A stretch of DNA of 64,000 nt, from assembly GCF_027942865.1 (NCBI RefSeq), contig NC_134527.1, positions 6,178,976 through 6,242,975 of the forward strand. Direction: 5' to 3'. Positions 58,340 to 64,000 of the stretch are shown piece by piece. This stretch comes from Odontesthes bonariensis (taxonomy: Eukaryota > Chordata > Actinopteri > Atheriniformes > Atherinopsidae). A program made the translations under genes and the position numbers. Every line of letters starts with the position of its first letter. The stretch's first letter is position 1. The notes under the pieces were generated by a model. That model was not told the DNA's origin. It was given only the letters and a program-made list of their open reading frames with translations, and made no database searches.

Positions 58340-59850
58340 GCTAATTAATAGGCCAGAATTGTGTTGAAAATTTGAATTAAATGATTAAATTAAATAAAAA
58401 ATTGATCAAAATTATTGTTCTTCCAAATACAGTCAGATGGATTCATTCTAACGAGTCAGGTGTGTTTGAATATAGAAATTAATCAGGTCGTGTTTTTCAG
58501 TTTGAAGAGAACAGTCATTTGGTTATAAAGTGTAGATGAGCGTAAAAACATGATCCTGAAGGTAGACTACAGGGTCTGTGCACACAAAAGACTGCCTCAG
58601 AACAAGGGGAAATACAATATGGCATCTAAACAAACCGATGTTTGGTGTTTTTTTTTCTTTGCATTCTCTGTGGTCGAATATCTTCTATACGAACTTAACT
58701 GAGAGCGCATGCGCAAGGTCAGAAACACAGTTGTCAGTCATGAGATTGTAAAAAATATCTTTAATTAATGTAGATTCTCATTGTTTGCACATTCTTGCTT
58801 ATTCAATAATGAAAAACCTCAGGTATAAAAAAAAAATTTCACGGGGTTCACGAGAAGGATAATTTACAACTGACCACATTTAACAGAAATTACACCTCCT
58901 ACAAAAATTAGACTCAAGTGACAGCTAACACTGTGCATGACAGTGGCTGGCACTGATTACAATGTTTGTGCCGATTATAAATTCATTATCAAATATACTG
59001 AAAACCGACCAGCTCCTGACACTATACTCAACAACAAACAGTTAGACATCAACAAGTGAGTAATGGCCAGATACATGTGTTTCTGTAAAAGAAAATCTGC
59101 ACACGTACGTATCCTTATATGCAAACGATTATGTTCTCTGCTTTTTTTAAAGTGCTAAAGACTTATGAAGCTGGATCAGAGTTTTTGCATTTTAAAAACA
59201 CTTAGACTTTGCTGCATTTGGGATTTGTTGGACCCCCATTGTCCGTCCTTTTTCAGGCCTGGATCCGAAACGTTCGTCTGCTTTTAGCAAAGGGCTGTAA
59301 TCCCATTGGAGTATAGAGCCCATCCGTTCGTTTTGAAGACTGGCACAGTAAACTACCTTCATCCCTGTTTATGTGCTTGTCTCTGCCAAAAAAAAGAACA
59401 GGATGAGCACTGCTTTTTGTGATTCTCAGTTGATGCTGCTGATATAAAATCATGACTAAATTAGAGCAGAGTGACAGTCTGGAAATGCTTTAAATGACTG
59501 CAAGTTGAAAAAAATAGTCATATTGGGCAGACTTTCTACCACAATTTCTGGCTTTTTCAGCCATTTGACCAAAGAAAGAGGAAAGTGTGTGAATGAGAGC
59601 TGTTTCATTGGAAATTCAGCTGTAAAAATATTCACTTTTGTCTTCGTGATTTTAGAAAAAGATGCAAGATTCTGTAACTTTGGAGCAAGTACAGCCATGG
59701 TCTATTTAAGTCTATTTAAGCACATGGAGGGAGTCAATCCCCAACTGCATTAGCTGGATGCTTTCGTCCAGTTTGAGGAAGTGCATGATGCGCTTTTCTC
59801 AGCCAGCTGCAAATGTTAGCATGCTAACGTACTTACAATCAATACGTTTC
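58340..59850. other. Intergenic DNA, nothing recognised
   Basis: AT-rich sequence with short unrelated open frames on both strands. No exon, RNA gene or repeat family could be supported. Confidence 0.5.
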
Positions 59851-59852
59851 AA

Positions 59853-60050
59853 ATCAAATCAAATCAAATCAAATTTATTTGTATAGCACATTTCATGTAC
59901 AAACAGTTCAAAGTGCTTTACATAAAATAAAAGCATTGCAGCAGGGAGTGCAAGAAGCATTAAAAATACATAAAATAAAATAAAGAGAAACAAATAAAAT
60001 CATTTAAATTCATTTAAAATCAGGCAACAGTCTAGATAAGTTAAAAGATA
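59853..60050 (-). mobile_element. LINE 3' tail with (ATCAAA)n end
   Basis: Inverse-orientation copy of the tail at 45300-45494: 'atttgtatagcacatttcat', 'caaagtgctttacataaaat' and 'aagcattgcagcagggagtg' are shared. Confidence 0.78.
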
Positions 60051-60197
60051 TTTCATGCATAGACACATGAGAAAAGAAATGTATAGGCATAGTTAACTTG
60101 ACTAAGCTTGACCAAGCCACTTGACTGGACTGTTGTCCTTGTTTGAGTATAAAGCACAGGTTTATTGATCAAAGTATGCTTCACTCCCACTACATAC

Positions 60198-60668
60198 GCC
60201 TCGTTTCCACTATGCAGTCCGGCACGGGTCAGTTCAGAACGGTTCGCTTATTTCAATGTTTCCACTACCACGAAAGCGTACCGGTCCCATGGAACCCGTT
60301 ACCATTTTTGTAACCCTTCTGCTTGGCGTACCGAGCACACAGGACCGGTTCCAGGCTCTGCTCTCCGTTGTTGGTGAGGAGGCTGTGCCAAACGAAAAAG
60401 TTTTCCAGCTGATTGCTGCAAAAATGGCAGAGAGTGGTTTCAACCGGACCGCGAGCCAATGTCGCATTAAGCTGAAGAAGCTCGGAAGTGGTTAGAAATT
60501 ATGGATATTATTTGTTATTTGCTGTTATTTGCTATTTACGCTTCGGCACGCACTCCGCCCACCCCTGAGGGTCCCCTTTGTACAGTGGGAACGCAAGCTG
60601 ACCCCAAAGCGACCCGACCCGTACCGATACGAAGTGACCCGAACCGGACTGCATAGTGGAAATGAGGC
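60198..60668 (+). mobile_element. Terminal-inverted-repeat element with a Myb/SANT-like ORF
   Basis: The left end GCCTCGTTTCCACTATGCAG is mirrored at the right end (CTGCATAGTGGAAATGAGGC), with tccgg continuing inward. The plus-strand frame 60256-60495 ends VFQLIAAKMAESGFNRTASQ followed by CRIKLKKLGSG. This resembles the trihelix Myb/SANT-like DNA-binding domain that accompanies Harbinger-type transposons. No DDE transposase is present. Target duplication is unclear. Confidence 0.7.
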
Positions 60669-60669
60669 T

Positions 60670-62740
60670 ATAGAGACCTCTTTCAGCTTTTTTTTTTCTA
60701 TTTGGGCTTTTTCCTATGACCCTATTCCATCAGAGACCTAAATAACTAACAGTTCACTAGACGGCAATGGTCCCAAGCGATAAATTGGACAGCTTTATAG
60801 TATTTTGCACGTGCTGCATGGCATGCTTTGATATTTACAACCATTTACAGCGACTCCTTCTGTTCCTCTGGGTCAAGCCCGGGGCGGGAACTGTGGAGCG
60901 TGTGCTGAAAAGACAGTTCCCGTCTTTTCAGCACATTTTTAGGGTGTGTTGGCTAATGAATATGATTTCCGTAAGACAAACCAGTTTACAAGCATTTTGA
61001 AATAATTTGAGGTTTGTTTTTCTATTTTCTTCTCAAAAATAGCTAGTATTGAAACCCCTTTATTACCATGGAAATGTTGTGCTTTGTTTGGCCCAAATGT
61101 AGCATGTTATATGCAAAACAGTATGAAAAAAAATCTGTAGTGCAGAGAAAAGTACCTTTATGTCATTCATGTTTTTTGTTTTAACAGAGAAATATATGCA
61201 CACAAGTGATACAGACTTCTGGGCAACCAGCACGGCCCAGCTTGTATGAACACTCCCTTCCGCTGGTGATATGCTTTCTTGCCATTCCAATAAATAATCC
61301 TTTGCAAGAATTAAATGCATTTAGTGAGGAACACTATAGGCTTACAGTGTCTGACAAAGAGTTCTTTGGGTTTGATTACATTACCAGCTACATTGTTACA
61401 TTCGGATTCAGGACTAATCTGATTTACGTCTTGCATCTGACTTATTTGTGAATGCACGCTTCCTCTGAAAGGGTAGCGCTGTAGTTGTGCTGGCACACAG
61501 AATTCAGTGTAAAAGTCCTCACTCAGAGACATTTCTGAGTCGTTGTGTATTCGTGGAGATCGAAAAAAAATCTATGATTTCAGCTGAAGAACATACCAAA
61601 GAGGTCATGAGAGCAACTGCAAGTGAAATAGCATATACGGTTATTTTGGCCCTAACCATGATTGCTTTCTAACCCGAATCAAGTAATATTATTCTCCAGA
61701 CCGAACCAGGATGTGACAAAAACGTTAGTTTAGTCGCGTTATTACCTGAACGTAACTCAGAAGTGAAAAAACAATTCTCATATGTTGGTCTTCAGCTCAC
61801 ATTGTAAATTCAAAAAGCGATGGATGATTGGGATGCTGCAAGGAGCTACAACCTCCAACTGCCTCTCCTGCCTCCATACAATAATTTTCAGGCTCGCTGT
61901 AGGAAACACTTGAGAATGAAGTTTGCTTCCATGTGGAACTATGAGTCATACTTCCCTTTTGCCTCTTGAAGGGGCAGTGTTTTATGTTATGAGTTGTGTT
62001 TAAGGATGGACAAATAGCCTATGTGGTCTTTTCAATTTGAACACACAATCAGACATATCTGTTATAGGACCACACGTTGAAGTGACAGGAATCGGATTTG
62101 TAAATTGTGATTGATTATTGGATGTCCACACAGCCCAGAAAAAAATTCGATATAAATCACATCAATTGATACAATCAGATTTGAATCACTTTAGCCTGAC
62201 AATGTGAATATTACCACAAAATCTGAAAGGCAACATCACAATTAGAAACAATGATGTATATACTGGAGTGTCTGGGACTATTCATAGTTATGAGCAGCTG
62301 CATGTGACTTTATAGGAACACCTTGCCTCTTTCTTGCTAAACAGATCACTGGGCCCACGGGAGAAGTTGGTGCTGTTTGTTTTTGTTGGGTCTTTGCGGG
62401 CGTGGCCATGTGCACACATCACTCAGCCGTCACTGCCGCACTTATCTAAAGGAAAGCAGCACACTGCTGCTAGCAATCAAATTGTATCACACCCCCGTAC
62501 TGTGTGTCAGCAGTGGCTGTGATCGTGCTGCGTCTTCCTGTGACCAGTCATCCAGAGGAAATCTGCAGACAGCTACTTTTTCTGGTTGGATTATTCTGTC
62601 TGACAGTGATGGATTGGTGGCATGTCACTCAGCACAAACAAAGACGAAAGAATTCTATGGGTTTCTTTTGCTTGTCATATGATATTTTAGGACCTATCTG
62701 TTAATTAGTAAATGATTTTTGAATGCATATATATATATAT
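60670..62740. other. Intergenic DNA, nothing recognised
   Basis: No supported gene. An (AT)n run at about 62728-62741 precedes the hAT element. Short open frames here have no recognisable homology. Confidence 0.5.
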
Positions 62741-62744
62741 ATGT

Positions 62745-63411
62745 TAGGCCTGGGCAACGATTAAAATTTTTAATCTAATTAATCACATGATTTCCAAGAC
62801 TAATCACGATTAATCGCATTTGTACGCAAAATCCAAAAATGAATTCAAAAGTAGTGTATAGCTTTTAGCATTTAGCTTTATTTGAAATGTGCTGCCATAT
62901 GAATGAAAGTGCCATAACATTTGTTGTGCAAACACACTTTTAACATCAGCATCTTTATGTAGTTTTTATATAGAAGCCTCGCTCCACTGTCTGTTTCCTT
63001 GAATGACTTGCTGCTATCAGTTGTGTGTTTTGCCTTTAAGTGATATTTTAGACTGGAACTACTACGCTGAGAAGACAATTCAACTTGGCAGTGTTTACAG
63101 ATGACTTTGGTTCTGTCGACTCCGCCGTTTAGAAGAACTTTAAAATGAAAATGGCCGAGTAAAAGTTCCGTACCCTTCTCCATGTTTGGTGGATCTGCCG
63201 ATTACTTTCTTTTCCGGTTCCGCAGCAGACAGCAACAGACTTTTACAAAATAAAAGCCTGTGAGCAACAGACTTTTACAAAATAAAAGCAACAGACTTTT
63301 ACAATAATAAAATAAATAATAAAACCTGCGCTAATGCGTGATAAAATATTTGTCGTCGTTAAATAATTCATGAGTTAACGCAATAATAACGAGTTAACAA
63401 GCCCAGCCCTA
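62745..63411 (-). mobile_element. hAT-type element with BED-finger ORF, copy 2
   Basis: Ends TAGGCCTGGGC and GCCCAGCCCTA with a perfect 8-bp target duplication ATATATGT (62737-62744 and 63412-63419). The minus-strand frame 63183-62878 encodes the same 101-residue BED-finger protein as the copy in cel-B intron 7, differing at five residues. Part of the region upstream of the frame ('caacagacttttacaaaata') is tandemly repeated here. Confidence 0.93.
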
Positions 63412-63419
63412 ATATATGT

Positions 63420-64000
63420 ATATTTAAATGCGTTTAAAAAATAATTAAAAACAGAGTTTTGGTTTTTTTTTTCCCCACATAAAGCATGTGTTTTGCACAT
63501 AACAGAGCCAGTTAGAAATAGAATTGGTGTGCTTGGCGATTGGTATCTTACAACAGTAAATAGTGGTTCAGATTCCCATGACACACCTTTGATCTCAATG
63601 GGAGTGAGAACTACTCTTATTGGGGATCTCCCATTCTGACTTACATGAATGCAGCATTGATGCCTCAGGCATGTTCACAGATCCCTACATCCTCCAGTGG
63701 TTCCAAAGTACCGGCCGCGGCTCATTTGCATGAATTTGCAAAACAAATCCAGCTCTATGCTCTATCTCTTTCCCTTGTGTCTGTTTCTGTTAGATAGAGA
63801 TAGATGTGCTATGCATTTTGCTTGAGGTGTGCTACCTCTTACACAAGAGGACAGTTGTTCTAGTCTTGATTTTCCTTTTTTGTTTGTTTTGTTATTTGAT
63901 GGATGGAGCAGATTTGCTCTAGCATATTTGGTTGTCAGTGCAAAGACAGTGTTTGGTATTTTTCAGGTGATTGTTTGATCTAATGCCACTGGTTAAACAG
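63420..64000. other. Window end, nothing recognised
   Basis: No gene or repeat family could be supported in this last stretch. Confidence 0.5.

Overview
The window is vertebrate nuclear DNA, almost certainly from a teleost fish. Genes are split into short exons with GT-AG introns. The intergenic DNA and introns are full of fish-type transposons: TTAA-flanked foldback elements, hAT, Tc1-like, L2/CR1-like, L1/Tx1-like and BEL/Pao. The recognisable proteins match vertebrate families. All cellular genes I could identify lie on the minus strand. The order grin1 - nvd - cel - cel - gtf3c5 resembles the part of human 9q34 that carries GRIN1, CEL and GTF3C5.

Layout: (1) 1-3.4 kb holds the first coding exon and GC-rich promoter of an NMDA receptor GluN1 gene (grin1), with a good RE1/NRSE match. 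(2) 9.5-19.1 kb holds a complete seven-exon Neverland/DAF-36-type Rieske oxygenase (cholesterol 7-desaturase family, 443 aa). I reconstructed it exon by exon with matching splice phases. (3) 19.7-25.4 kb is nested transposon debris. (4) 25.6-32.9 kb and 39.7-44.6 kb hold two complete tandem bile-salt-activated lipase (cel) genes, 11 coding exons each, 553 and 554 aa. Between them lie a relic third cel first exon, a decayed partial copy of gtf3c5, a BEL/Pao relic and an L1-type relic. (5) 45.9-55.4 kb holds a complete 11-exon gtf3c5 (TFIIIC subunit, 528 aa). Intron 2 of this gene contains a three-layer transposon nest. (6) 55.5-64 kb has no recognisable gene. It contains LINE tails, a Myb/SANT-bearing terminal-inverted-repeat element, a hAT element and a paired GATA palindrome.

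How the region works: nvd (sterol ring desaturation) and cel (cholesteryl ester, triglyceride and vitamin ester hydrolysis in the gut) both act on sterols, but nothing in the sequence proves co-regulation. The cel/gtf3c5 block is a segmental duplication. One block kept cel and lost gtf3c5, the other kept both. The two cel genes share a 398-bp stretch with no differences (two exon segments plus a whole intron) beside clearly diverged sequence, which indicates gene conversion. The L1 insertion in cel copy A can be dated as post-duplication, because copy B keeps the empty target site.

Limits: all exon models come from reading by eye. Untranslated exons, transcription starts and species identity were not determined, and transposon family names are given only to superfamily level.
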